From positions 1 to 64,000 of the forward strand of contig JAXGGA010005546.1 of NCBI GenBank assembly GCA_038373865.1: a stretch of 64,000 bases of DNA, in the 5' to 3' direction. Position 1 is the first letter of the stretch, and each line of letters opens with the position of its first letter. The notes under the pieces are model-generated. The model made no database searches. It was given only the letters and a program-made list of their open reading frames with translations, and was not told the DNA's origin. Shown piece after piece: positions 45,190 through 56,612 of this stretch. The translations under genes and the position numbers were made by a program. The stretch comes from Uloborus plumipes (lineage: Eukaryota; Arthropoda; Arachnida; Araneae; Uloboridae).

Positions 45190-45970
45190 GGGACCAGTAA
45201 AATCCGGGATCGTTACCCAGAAATAATCAGTTCCGTTTCGGATTTTTTTTAGTGTGGAAAACAAATTAGCAGTTTCTCTTATTTTTTTAAATCTCGTGAA
45301 CTTTCAATATATATAATTAAGTCTTTAAAATTTTCTTTGCAAAAAAAGTGGAGGTTTTTTCTCTTGTTTTTTTACGTTTTCTTTTTTTATGCTTGAAAAT
45401 GCTCTCGTATTTCTTTTACCTTAACATTTCAAGCACGATTTGCTGCATCGCAATCAGCAATAAATTGCTGCACTTAAGAAATGTGATAAAAAAAGAGAAA
45501 GTTCTTTAGTTATGTGGTAACACCGTCGGAGTGCCTGTATCAAATCTTAGGTTACGGAGACACTAAATATTCAACAGCAGGTTTTCGTTGTGACTGCGAC
45601 TTGCTAAGTGGAATTTCCACCTACGGGTGTCATGTGAGACCCTAAAATCGAAAATAATTCTGGTTTTAGAATGCTAGATGCGTCCAGGACATTCTATTTC
45701 GATATGGGGATCATTAATGAATTTCGTTTTTTACATGTTCTGCACAAATGGTTTTTCTCTACAGTCACAAGGTAAGGCCATGCAACATGTATGCATGGCC
45801 GGACTATGAGCTATGAGGACACTGGGTGTGAACTTTATTTAGTGCCCCCTAACCCCACAGCTTATACATAAAAGTGAAGTAATAAAATATTTTGATACTT
45901 GTGTTTAATACAACCAGGCTGGATTTGGCAACATGTCTGCATGTAATGTACATGTATAAAACTAGAAGCG
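45190..45970. other. AT-rich sequence, nothing recognised
   Basis: A short hairpin CCATGCAACATGTATGCATGG lies near 45779-45800. No gene or classifiable repeat is supported. Confidence 0.4.
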
Positions 45971-45973
45971 ATA

Positions 45974-46201
45974 CCGTAAAGTCGGGTTACTTGGACCCAT
46001 AAGAAGGTTACTTGAGCCCACAGTAAAATGATAAAATCTGGGTTTGGTACTAGCATTAGAGACTGCAGAGTGCTTCTACCTAAAGGAGAAACGAGGAACT
46101 ACGTGCAAGTCTTCAACTAATAAATACCAAACCTAGATTTTATCATTTTACTGTAATGGGCTCAAGTAACCCCTTAGGGTCCAAGTAACCCGACTTTACG
46201 G
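45974..46201. mobile_element. pogo-like palindromic MITE
   Basis: CCGTAAAGTCGGGTTACTTG at the left is mirrored by CAAGTAACCCGACTTTACGG ending at 46201. The arms pair over about 85 bp with few mismatches (TTACTTGAGCCC, AAAATGATAAAATCT) around a 60-bp loop. TA precedes it (45972-45973) and TT follows, so the second TA is mutated. The CCGTAAA ends resemble those of 261-1373. Confidence 0.8.
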
Positions 46202-46257
46202 TTCATATATTAATTATCTATGGAATGTAAGATGCCTAAAATTTTACATGCCTTTAA

Positions 46258-46487
46258 CCTTTAGGAGCTGGGTGGTACACATGCTGCACCGTAACTCTAT
46301 TTTGTTTAGAGGACGAGGTTGAGATTTTCAATCGAACCCTTTGGAGCTGGGGATTTTTTCAAGGTTTCATACGTCTGGTACGACAGCTTATACCTTCTCT
46401 TTTCAATGGAAAAGAAATCTGTGGTTCAACTGTCGTACTACCTGGGTCGAAAGAAAAATTTCTAAAAAACAGCCCGGATCCAAAAGG
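46258..46487. mobile_element. piggyBac-like MITE with TTAA flanks
   Basis: TTAA lies at 46254-46257 and 46488-46491. The termini are CCTTTAGGAGCTGGG and, inward from the right, CCTTTTGGATCCGGGC. It starts about 50 bp after the palindromic MITE. The 230-bp interior is non-coding. Confidence 0.72.
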
Positions 46488-46491
46488 TTAA

Positions 46492-47610
46492 TAAGCCGTA
46501 CATATCAAAAGTTTCTATGATATTACTTTTAGATGTAATAATAGTGTTAATTTACAGTTAAGTCTGGGAGTGACTTTGATATTTGCAAACAAAATTAAAT
46601 TTTTTAATTAGATTTTTTTTCCTGAATTAAACATTTACTCCTGCGATATTAAATTACTCCAACTTTTAAAATCTAAGCTGCAGATTTGGTGTTAACTGGC
46701 GTCATCCAGTAGAATAATTGCAAGTATTTACCACTGATGAAAGACGCAATATCCCCAAATCTACTCTTCCGTTACTTTTGGGCTCACTTATCTCAACAAG
46801 GAGGTTCTAACAGAGCTGCAGGACTTCAACGCCAAGTCCAATTTGCCATCGGACAGTTTAATGCTCCCTGCATATCATCCAAGGTTATATACGCGTCGGG
46901 CGTTTACCCTCTCTTGGAGGGGGACAGAAAATTTTTCCTGATAGTCCCAAATTAGATTGATAAACGTGAAAGAGCCCCGATAAGTGACGTCATCCAGGCG
47001 AATCTTCCGAGCTGTGGTAATCTGAGACGGAAAATTGGACAAGTCACTTTCCTCAGTGATTTAGTCTTCGCTTTTGGAAGAGTGTGTGTTTTTTCGGATT
47101 AGTTTGTTAAATGCTAAATGGTTAATTAAGCTGTAATGGAAAGAAATGAGAGATACAAAATAGTCGAGTGGTGCTTTTACAATAATTGTTGCTCTTATTA
47201 TAGTTCGTAATTAGTATTTCGCCCGAAACCAGTTTGCATTTAAAGGTTTAATTATCGTGTTCATTTTAAATACTTTTTGTAGGATTATTCTTCTACCCTC
47301 CGTCAGAGAAAGCCGCGCCTAGCACTCGGGAACCATTCCACTTAAAAAGGGGTGATGGGTTCTGAATGGGAACACGCTAAAGTTTTCAATTTAAAACTTG
47401 CATTTGCTATATATTTTTGACAAATTCAACTAAACTACGTATTTGAAATTAGCATCGTTCTACGTTGTTTGATACGGCTCAAAATGCTTCGTTGTTCTCC
47501 TTTTTGACATCTTACCTATCACCCCTATTTTGATAAGATCAGAGAAGACCTGACGCTTGCGTAAATACGCGGAAGGTTTTACCTAAGAAAATTAGACAGT
47601 AGAAGGATAA
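46492..47610. other. Intergenic sequence with a full CRE
   Basis: TGACGTCA lies at 46985-46992 in a moderately GC-rich block (46740-47080). The plus-strand frame 46737-46955 shows no known motif. Nothing else is supported. Confidence 0.4.
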
Positions 47611-47614
47611 ATGG

Positions 47615-47875
47615 AAGCCCGGTGGCTTAGCAATAGCTTCCACGCCAAAAACGGGTTTCATTCTCTGTTTGGGCACGATCGACTCAGCCTTTCGTCCTTT
47701 CATTGGGTCGATAAAATATGTAGCAAGCGTGCTTAAAAACTAAACACTAGGAGTTCCGCCTCCGGCTGACCCCCTCACCAGAACTCCTTGCAGACCTGAG
47801 TCCTGGTTCACAGAAACAGAAAAGTGCACAGTAGGCTTTGGCTTCCATAGGCTGTTGGGTACCTGAGTTTAGTTT
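47615..47875 (+). mobile_element. tRNA-derived SINE, family 2
   Basis: A tRNA-like head starts GCCCGGTGGCTTAGCAAT, with GGTTTCATTCT as a decayed B-box. GCCC at the start can pair with GGGC near 47683-47686. It is followed by ATCGACTCAGCCTTTC and GGGTCGATAAA, a motif pair I recall from the central domain of several metazoan tRNA-SINEs. The 3' limit is approximate. Confidence 0.6.
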
Positions 47876-47944
47876 AAAATGATAAACAACTACAAACGGA
47901 AACAGCAATGTAGATAAGTTTACAAATACCTTTGTGCTATTGAT

Positions 47945-48126
47945 GTAGTAGAGAAAATATCAACGTAAAATAGGCACAAATAAGCAGATAAACTGCAGAC
48001 ACGTGTTTCGAAGTTACAAGGAACGCCTTTATCAATGCAAAAAAATGTTGAGCTTATGGATGCACAGACATCCGACAAAAGCTCTGCTTATTTGTGCCTA
48101 TTTTACGTTGATATTTTCTCTACTAC
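47945..48126. repeat. Perfect 43-bp inverted repeat (foldback unit)
   Basis: The arm 47945-47987 (GTAGTAGAGAAAATATCAAC onward) is repeated in inverse at 48084-48126 with no mismatch. The 96-bp spacer contains a segment also found at 28858-28925. The arms have no coding meaning; a young MITE or a recent inverted duplication is most likely. Confidence 0.85.
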
Positions 48127-48129
48127 AGC

Positions 48130-49434
48130 GATGTAGATGTTTCAGATTACCAACGCAGACATTTTTCTCTTGGGAAGAGGTGGGGAGAAAAGGTAGGATA
48201 CCCGTCATATTAACGCAATAAACTGCCGTAAAGAAATATAAAAAGGTTTATGTCAATCCATAAACTGATTAGTGCTTAACGTGAGGATTAATTTTAAATC
48301 TGAAAAGGTAGACTAAAATTTATACCTAACAAGAAGTTTATAGAATACGGAGTGACCAATCGGCTGTAATTCTTGATTGCACAATGCACTAGCGTTATTT
48401 TGTCAGAAACGAATTTAAGTTTAACTTTTTCTTCCGGTCTTTCTTTTTCTTAGTTCTACTTTTCTTTCTTTCTTTCTTCTTCCTTTCTCTATTAATTTTT
48501 CTTTTCTTTTTGTTTTTGTAAATTTTAAGATTTTACGATTGAAATTGCTACAATGAAACAACATTTGGAGATTGTCTGCAGTAAGGTTATTTTCTGGCAG
48601 TTTATTCATCAGCCTTGCCGCGTTAAAAATATCTCTTCCCCACCTTGTCATAGTAAATAACTACGATGTAACAGCTTTTCATCTGGGCGACAATTCCTAG
48701 AGGTAAAAAAAAATGTTTTGCTGTTTACGCATGACTTAAAAACGTTATTTACTGAATAAAGTTTCTGTGTGTGTGAAGTTCATTGCTCGCCACGCAATTT
48801 ATTTATACTGTTGCAAAAACCGCAAGTTTAAAGAAAACAGTAAGACCTATGATAGAATTCGTTCGTTCAAGTTTAGTTAACAGTGCTGCATAGCTAGCAG
48901 CAAAGCCAACAGAATTATTCGGTTTATCAATAGATGAATTTCAAATAAATTCACCCTAGTACCCACTAATATGGAAATTTTTGCCATATTTTATCAAGGG
49001 AAGTAAGTTAAAAGTTAAAATGAAACAACTGAAACAGCATTTTACAAAACTATATTGTTCAAGGGTTTTAAACACAGTCTTTTTAGGCACCCAACTTTAA
49101 AAAATGATGCTATACTATTCGAGTTGTCTTTACTGCCAGAAATCAAACATAAGACATAAATAAGTCAACACATTACTTTTTTTCATGTATTTGACTAGCT
49201 GTATTTAATTGCATTTGCTTCTCTCATTTCTTCAAGAGTAAGGTTCTGATTCTTTGATGCGTGCTTTCAGCTGCATAAATAAAAGACGTTTTTATTGTAA
49301 AGCTATACTTACACACCTTGGATCTTGGCTGACCCAGTTGTTGCAGATAAGCTCGGGGAGTAAGGATTTTTTGATGGAAGATGGAAAACTAATCGTATCA
49401 GAGGCTGTTCGCTTTGTATATGCGTATTCAGTTG
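48130..49434. other. AT-rich sequence, nothing recognised
   Basis: A CTTT/CTTC pyrimidine-rich microsatellite lies near 48430-48520. No gene is supported. Confidence 0.45.
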
Positions 49435-49442
49435 TTGAGAGG

Positions 49443-50388
49443 TAAAGCCTTAAAAAAAAATGATAGTGGTCAGTGTGGCCAGTAAGCCCAAGAATATTAG
49501 TGGCCCCTTTGGGGTTGTTGGTGGCCACATTGAACCCTGTTCCAAAACGGTAACTCTAATCCTTCATTCTGCATATAGTAAGAGAACATGATGTTCTTAC
49601 TTATAATCTTAACTAAATTTCTATATGAAAGAGAAAAGTTTTAAAAAAAAAAAAAGCTCACAATCTTTTTCTGAAAAATAAAATTGCCCATTTTGAAATC
49701 CAAATAATAAGACATTAAGCAAATAAAACAAACACTAAACTCCCATGCATACTTGAAGCTTAATAAACATTTAATTTGCTGATTAATCATAAATTTGGTT
49801 TTCTTTGACTAATTTTACAACAAAGTTTCATTGCATTTCCTAGACTGAAATTATGTATCTTGATTTTTTTGTAAAGCAGATGAGTAGATTTTCTCTCCAA
49901 ATTAACGTTGGCCTCCAGTGGCAGCACTGGGGCCAGTGCTAGCCCGATCTTGTAATGCGTCGGACTCGTGACCAAAGGGCCCCGAGATCGATTTAAGCCA
50001 ATCAAAGATCCACCGTCTTCATTAATGGTGGCTGGGGGACGTTAAAAATGTCGTGGTCACAAAGTCCTTCAAGTGAAACGATACCTCTGGGTGTGCTGGG
50101 CCAAGGGTTTGCTCGGCCCTTGATCTGGTTCAAAAAGAACAGAGCACTCTTTGGGGCCCTATTCCGGGTTAACCACGAGTTGTGGCAGATACGGGGACCC
50201 TGGAGTGTGTGAAAGTGACAGCGCTGATAGCTATTTTTCTTTCATAATCGGCACGATGCATCGGTATTTTGTATTTTTGTTCCGCAAAAAAAGTAGGTCG
50301 CCAGTTTAGCGAACAGCAACACATTTTGAAGTCGCCAAAAAAATTTCAGTCACCACTGGCGAGTGGCACCTGCTAGTCTCGCCCTTTT
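49443..50388 (+). mobile_element. hAT-like element, family 2, second copy carrying a SINE
   Basis: The octamer TTGAGAGG flanks it at 49435-49442 and 50389-50396. The interior follows 40104-40782 (GATAGTGGTCAGTG, GTTGGTGGCCAC, CAGATGAGTAGATTTTCTC, TCACCACTGGCGAGTGG). It is interrupted by the SINE at 49930-50214. No transposase frame is present. Confidence 0.87.
49930..50214 (+). mobile_element. tRNA-derived SINE, family 3, inserted in the hAT element
   Basis: The flanks GTGGCAGCACTG (49918-49929) and GTGACAGCGCTG (50215-50226) agree at 10 of 12 positions, and the related element at 40104-40782 has no insert there. The head GGCCAGTGCTAGCCCGATCT through CCCCGAGATCGATTT is tRNA-like. The body has GGCCAAGGGTTTGC and a GC-rich end (GGCAGATACGGGGACCCTGG). 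Confidence 0.72.
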
Positions 50389-50399
50389 TTGAGAGGCAA

Positions 50400-51119
50400 T
50401 ATAGCTACGAGGGAAACTAATTGAGAACAATAATACATTGTAAGAAAATTTTGAAAGGTCACATATTTTTTCCGGCAATGTTCCCGGATTTCACGGGACT
50501 CCCACCACTTTCCAGAAAAGCAATGATTTTTGTGAGAAAATTTCCTGAATTGTTACATGATGATTGTCTGTATTCATGTAGTTACACCTAAGCTCTCATG
50601 AAAGGTGACTGGCTATTATTAGGAATGCGCCTGAATTCTTTTATTGATGAACATCTATCGTCGAATGCTGACTGTCAATTGCAAGCACTATCTAAATCAA
50701 ACATCTGCGAACATGCAAGTTTTAGGGTAGGGTAGTGAATGATATCGATCTGAAAAGACGGTGCCAAGCAAATAATTAGAACAAAAATTTAAACATATTC
50801 CGTAGAGAGCAGTTTGCCATTCATCTTACGGTAAAGATTTGTCACCTTAAGCGACCCCTTCATCTTTATACCGATGAAGAGAGCATTGCAGGGGTAACAC
50901 TTCCATTTGGACAATGAACTGAAAGAAACTGTGCAAGAATTCTTGAGGAACTAAACAAGATCTTTCTACAGTAATTACTGTAGTCTGCTGTTGAAACAAT
51001 TTAACATATGTTACCACGCCCGTGGCAATTTCTTATTTTAAAAACGATACACGATTTCTTGTTCAATTTTTAAATTCACTTTTTAAGTTCATTTTTAATT
51101 CAAGCAATCATTTTATAAA
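50400..51119. other. AT-rich sequence, nothing recognised
   Basis: No terminal repeats, RNA genes or credible coding sequence are supported. Confidence 0.45.
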
Positions 51120-51121
51120 TA

Positions 51122-51463
51122 CAGTACATTCCCGATTTTCGACGGCATTGGGTGGCACGATTATCGCAGATAACGAAAATCGCGGATAATCCGAAAAAGC
51201 ATAAAGTAAGGGGTAAAGAATTAAAAAATGTCTTTTGCAAAAAAAAAATTGCATTACACTTAAAATGTGATATGCACAAACAGTGATGATTAACAACAGT
51301 GAAATTATTTATTGGATGAAGTACATCGTCCTCTTTGGCAAGAAATGTTAAGAAAAAACAAAATATAAATTCGTGGTTTTTCGAAAAAGTCAGTTGATTG
51401 TGTTTGTTTCGTTCCCGAGACCCTCGCGGAAAAACCTCCCCGCGGATAATCGAGAATGTACTG
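51122..51463. mobile_element. pogo/Tigger-like MITE with TA flanks
   Basis: CAGTACATTCCCGATTTTCG at 51122 is mirrored by CGGATAATCGAGAATGTACTG ending at 51463, with TA at 51120-51121 and 51464-51465. Subterminal CGCGGATAATC motifs are repeated. It is 342 bp and non-coding. Confidence 0.85.
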
Positions 51464-51465
51464 TA

Positions 51466-52008
51466 TGCATAATTTTCTTTTTCGAAATAATCATGTTCAG
51501 AAGTTTTTTAATGACCAATTGAACATACCAACGAAAACGAAAAATTTAGTCCGACTACTGAACAAAAATATGATAAATAAATGATAGAAAAAACTCCGCT
51601 GCTGATATTTGAGCAGCGATTCGAGTCCGCTAACAAAGCGTCTTCTAGTGCCTTTCCGCATAGCGGAGAGTGTCTATTTTATTTTTATAGGCTATTTCAT
51701 CCTTCGGGGAGCACAGCATATGAAGCAATTTGCAATCTCAGTTTGATCCCTTAGCGAGATTCCCCTCCCCCCTTCTCTCCCCATCTTCTCCCCTCTCTGC
51801 CCTATTCCGTTCTCTAGTTCTCTCACTTTTTTTTTGTATGGTAGATGTTACAGTACCCTTTTCATGTGTGGTCACCACCATGCTCCTCTGGGCTTCGAAA
51901 CCAGGGCTAGCTCAGGGTTGCCAAATGGCATCTTTCTCACCATTTAAATCGCCAAGATGTTGATATATTTAACATTATAAAATTAAACAGATGATGGTAT
52001 CATCAGCA
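51466..52008. other. Intergenic sequence with a pyrimidine-rich block
   Basis: A C/T-rich tract runs from about 51760 to 51830. The segment 51604-51670 has weak tRNA-like character (GATTCGAGTCC) but no cloverleaf. No gene is supported. Confidence 0.4.
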
Positions 52009-52445
52009 CACTGTAAAAAATGCATGTTGTTTTTACAGTATAATACAGCTGATTTTATAGTAATAAACTGTAAAATTTGTCATTTTACAGTAACAAACTA
52101 AAATTTTTACTTTTACAGTACTAAACTATAAAATTGCTAATTTTACAGTCCTAAACTGCAAAATTGTTAATTTTACAGTACTAAACTGCAAAACTGCTAA
52201 TTTTACAGTTTTTACCGTGTATTTTACAGTTTTAAATTCGAATCTCTGTTGCAAGTATTACACTGTTCTTTTTATAGTATATTACAGCTAAATTTTACTG
52301 CAATCAACTGTAAAATGTCTAACTTCACAGAAAGAAACTGTAAAATTACTAGTTTTACAGTTTATTTCTGTACATTTTACAGTTTTAAAGTGGAACCTCA
52401 GCTACCAGTATGAAACGGAAAAACAACAGTTAATTTTTTGCAGTG
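52009..52445. mobile_element. CACTG-ended MITE, complete copy
   Basis: CACTGTAAAAAATG at 52009 and TAATTTTTTGCAGTG ending at 52445 are inverted termini. The interior is an array of about 40-bp units alternating ACTGTAAAA and TTTTACAGT, so it is quasi-palindromic. No clear target duplication is seen (CA and TA flank it). CACTG ends occur in Chapaev/CACTA-type elements, but the class is not established. Confidence 0.75.
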
Positions 52446-53570
52446 TAGAAAAGTTTTTTTTTTGTTCTTTTTTTTTTGAGAAATGTTTCTATTTCATTTT
52501 CTTCCATTTTTTGTTCGGGTTAGGGAAAAACTATATACGGACGAAAAATCCTGTAAAAATATGTACACGTACTTTTAAAGTAATAAAGAGCACCTTTTAT
52601 AAGAGTTTTGACGGAAACTGACAAAAATTAAAGCAGTACTGGAATAGACTCTCAGTTTTAACATTTATCTTTTGGGCAGTTGGCACAAAATATTTAAGAA
52701 AAGGAAATGGAAGCTCAAAAATGAGTCGTATTTTACCTGGAAAAGAGGAAAGAATCGCGAAAACAAATGTAATAATAGGAATTTAAAAAAAAATAAGAGA
52801 GACAGATAGATGGAGAGATAGACAAACAGAGAGAGAGAAAGCAAAATAAAAGACATCACAAGCAAGATTTGTACTTCGGAAATTTTCCTTTATTTAAGTT
52901 AAGGACTTTTATGATGAGCGTGCATAGACTTCACTAATTTTTTATTTATTTTAAAAGTATCTTTTAAATAATTCATAGAGTTCAAAAAAATGAGTAAAGC
53001 AAAAAAATTTATAACACTAAAATTTTGTTTTCTTTCTCTTTTCTTTTACAGTAAAAGTAGAAATTTGCATAAATCCTGACTGTAGCTATAATTTTATTTC
53101 ATTTATTTATTTTTTTTTTTCGCAAAATTAAAAAATATATATATTAATGTGGAGAACTAATTCAAAAATGAACAAAGGGGTTGAGAGTATTCTGTCCATA
53201 ATTGAGCTCTATAAATTGTTTTCTACATATTGGGAAAAAAGAAACTGTTCATTAGTTCTAAATATTATTAGCGGAAATTTGCGGACACACAGCGCCGAAA
53301 TATTTGAAAAAGGAATTTGATATTTTATGAAAATTAAGAAATTTATTTTATTAAATGAAATTATTTAATTTTAAAAAAGTTGTGTTGAAATTCATTCGTT
53401 GATTATGACAACTGCGAGAAGTATAACTGATGCTGGAAAATCAATATCGGTAGTACATATGAAGTTGCTAACAAGACGTAGCACATTTAGTTCTTATCAA
53501 GTTTCTTGCTGAATGTAGAGGACATAGCAGAAAGTTCGAGCTTTGTTTAACGACGAAATACCGGAAAAAA
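52446..53570. other. AT-rich sequence, nothing recognised
   Basis: GAGA-type purine tracts lie near 52790-52845, with long A/T runs. No gene or delimited repeat is supported. Confidence 0.45.
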
Positions 53571-53921
53571 GTAAAGTAAGAGTAATGGAGAATAGAGAGC
53601 AATATTAAATTATGGAAAAGCGTTGAAGAATGACCGAGTATGAATAAATATTAGAAATAAGCATGATTCATTTGAAACTTAGGAGTTATATATAGAATAC
53701 TGAATAGTGGAGTGGGCGGAAAAATAATGCACAAGGTGTAGACTTTTAAAATATTCGACAGTGGAAAAATAACAGAGTAGATAGAGGATTTAAAAGTCAA
53801 AGAGCATTGAAGATTTTAGAAATATTGAAAAATCATGATGTAGATCAGGTTTAGATATACGATGGAGCATTTAAAGAACATCTAGTATGAGAGAATAGAG
53901 AACTACTGAAAAATAGTAATA

Positions 53922-56033
53922 GGGGAAGACCGCCTATATTGGACCACTGCTTAAATTGGACCTCGGGCTTAAAATCTAGTACAGAGATCTATGCTAAACT
54001 TTAACGGTAGATACATAAAGTTTTAGGAATAAAATCAATGTGTATGAAGTTTCACCAGTCTTCGAACTGTGTAGCGTGAGTTACGGCATGATTTATGTTG
54101 GAAACGTGTAAAATCTTATTTTGCGGTCTTGTACCTAGTAAGATAGTACTAAAACTTGTAAGCTGAGGTAAACTGCTGTTACAGCATGATAATCTGTGTT
54201 TAATAAGGATCACATCTATGTATTTACATGCGCGATTGTGATAATTTTTGACAGAGAAATAAGCTGAAGAATAAAAAATGGCATGTTTTCCTTTATTGGA
54301 CCGAAAAAATTTTCCTATATTGGACCGGTGGTCCAATTTAAGAATACGATATTAAGCAAGACTTTTCATTAATTGTAACATTAAATAAGTGACTCATCTG
54401 ATTTAATAGCGTAGTTAAGATTATTTTAAGCATACTTTAACACCTATTCACGATATTCATTTTTTTTTTATCAAGCACATTTTCTAGAAGCTGCAAATTC
54501 TTGAAATATTTATTTTTTTGTTTTTTTTTTTTCTCTCTTTTTCCATCAAGTTGCAGTTTCGGGTTGTTAAACATAGTTATTAGTTTGAATAAAATTTGTG
54601 CTGGTTTACCGAGGGAAAAAAATGAAATTCTTCGATTTGCTCGAAAAGATTTTAAAAAGAAACAATTAATATGCTACTCAAATGTTCAATGTAGATGAAA
54701 CCGGTTTTTTCACTGCCCAAAAGCCCCAAAATATATCGACATATAAAAGTAAACACCAGTTTGGAGCAGTAATGTGTGGTGAACGTGTTAGAAACACACT
54801 TGCTATTTGCTGCATGAGTGCAACAGAATTGCTACACCCCCTCCCTCCCCATGCTTATTTTCGAAAGAATACGTTCCATGTATTTGCTTATCGTAAAGGC
54901 ACCCCCTGGTGAGTAATATGCTTGTTTAAAAAAAGGTTGGATCACAAACGATAACTCACACAATTGATACAATATTTTATCAAAACCGTCAAACCAAGAG
55001 CATAGATGCAATAAACTTGATTAACGAGAGCGATATAATAATGCTTTCTCTTAAAGCACACCATGCAAGATGTTATCTTTTTTCAGCCTCTGTCTACATA
55101 TTTTAATCGAGTGTATGATACATGGATGCGAGAACATCCAATGAGATCCATTACCCAATATCGAATAGAAGAACTGTTTGGTAACTCTTATGGGTAAACC
55201 TCAATCAAGGCCATGGCAAATGTTCTGAGTTGATTCTAAACAACAGGAGTTTGGCCTGTTAATTGACATGCGTTTAGCGGCATTGACTTGGCTGGAGCAG
55301 AGTTTGATGTAAGTAGTCCAGATAAAACTACTCAAAGTGAGCAGGCTACATGTTCGGTGTAAGTTGTACTGTTGTACACCATGTACAAGAACTAGCTACG
55401 ACTTAAATTAGTACAACCTCTGCATAATCAGCGGATAGTTCTCATCAAAGCATGATTGTCAACTTCAACTATGATTTTGTAAAGGCCAGGCTCACATATC
55501 AATTTACCTAAAAAATATATAACACAAAAAGGAAGGCCATCTCAGCAATCATTCTAACGCCGTATGAAAGAAGCATAGAACAGAAAAAGTCACACAAGAA
55601 TAAGCAAGAAACTGCACAAAACAATTGTTATTGCAATATTTGCCATAGAGATGAAGCGCAAAAATGCATGAAATGCTATCGGTGAGTGTATCAACACTGC
55701 CTAAATGAGACCGAAGCAAAAGAAATTCTATTGCAAATCCTGGAAAAAAGATGTATAGTTCAAATATAAATTATTCAATGATTTTCTGGTACGGTCCAAT
55801 TTAAGAAGCGCATGGTTCAATATAGGCGCATATATTCCTAAATTGGACTTTTGCAACTTTTTGTAAGATAATTTTTTAAAAAATAATTTCCATATTTTTA
55901 GAATATATAAGCTCCTAGGGCGATTCCTGATTAAATTTAGCTTACGATGCCCTATTTTGTATTTTTGTTTTGCTTCACATTGAGCGACACAGGCCTCCTG
56001 TTCTTAGGGGGTCCAATATAGGCGGTCTTCCCC
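53922..56033 (+). mobile_element. 2.1-kb pogo/Tigger element with dead transposase
   Basis: GGGGAAGACCGCCTATATTG at 53922 is mirrored by CAATATAGGCGGTCTTCCCC ending at 56033. TA lies at 53920-53921 and 56034-56035. The motif GGTCCAATTTAAG and its inverse recur near 54300 and 55795. Between them lies a decayed DDE transposase gene. This is the only DNA transposon in the window with a clear coding remnant. Confidence 0.88.
54501..55760 (+). pseudogene. Decayed pogo/jerky-like DDE transposase
   Basis: The best-preserved part is 54682-54912: it begins MFNVDETGFFTAQ, the first catalytic Asp region of the DDE_1 family (consensus VDETG...), and continues with FGAVMCGERVRNTLAICC and PLPPHAYFRKN, matching the strand after it. 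Further downstream, in changing frames, pieces read W.REHP-like sequence, TQYRIEELFG (near 55150-55190) and a Cys-rich tail CNICHRDE...C (near 55630-55690), which I recall at the C-terminus of arthropod pogo/jerky-like transposases. Stops and shifts separate the pieces, and the N-terminal HTH and last catalytic residues are not readable. It would have cut and joined at TA sites. It cannot be functional. Confidence 0.72.
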
Positions 56034-56039
56034 TATAGA

Positions 56040-56612
56040 TCAAGTTTGACACATGATGGAACATTGAAAATGATGATGCTGATTATAGTATTAAAATCCG
56101 TGATGTACATAGTATACGGAGAGTGTCATTGAAATCCCTGCTGGCTCTTGAAAATCATTCACTGACGGCTCTATATTCTGTTCATATGCAGTTCCCACAG
56201 ACTCGCAGTGCCCCTTGTTATCGGAAAAGGTAAATAAATATGTAAACTGGTGGAATAAAATATTCAAGATTCCTAAACGCGTAAGGTTGTAAACGATACA
56301 TTTCTATCGCATCTCGCTTTCTTTTTCCAATTCCATCGGTCATATCCCTAATGACCGATGGATTTTGTAAAGGAATTAATCTCTGTAAAGAATAACCGAG
56401 TTGATAGAGCGTTAATGATCAATCGGCTCAGGTGTAGTGTTACAGAATAGCGTGGCTCAAATTTAACCAGAATGATGGCGCATTGAAGAGTAATGAAATA
56501 AAATGAATGTCGGAGAAGAATGCAATAAATAAATCATTCAAGAATGATGGAGTGGAAGCACCATTAAAAACAATGGATTACTCAAGTACATAATGGCGCA
56601 TAGTTGCAGCAA
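56040..56612. other. Purine-rich degenerate sequence
   Basis: Together with 53570-53920 and 57020-57115 this contains loosely repeated phrases such as GATGGAGCATT, GAGTTGATAGAGCG and GTGTTGAGGAATAAATG. It may be an old tandem repeat split by the pogo element and a MITE; the period is not clear. No gene is seen. Confidence 0.35.
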
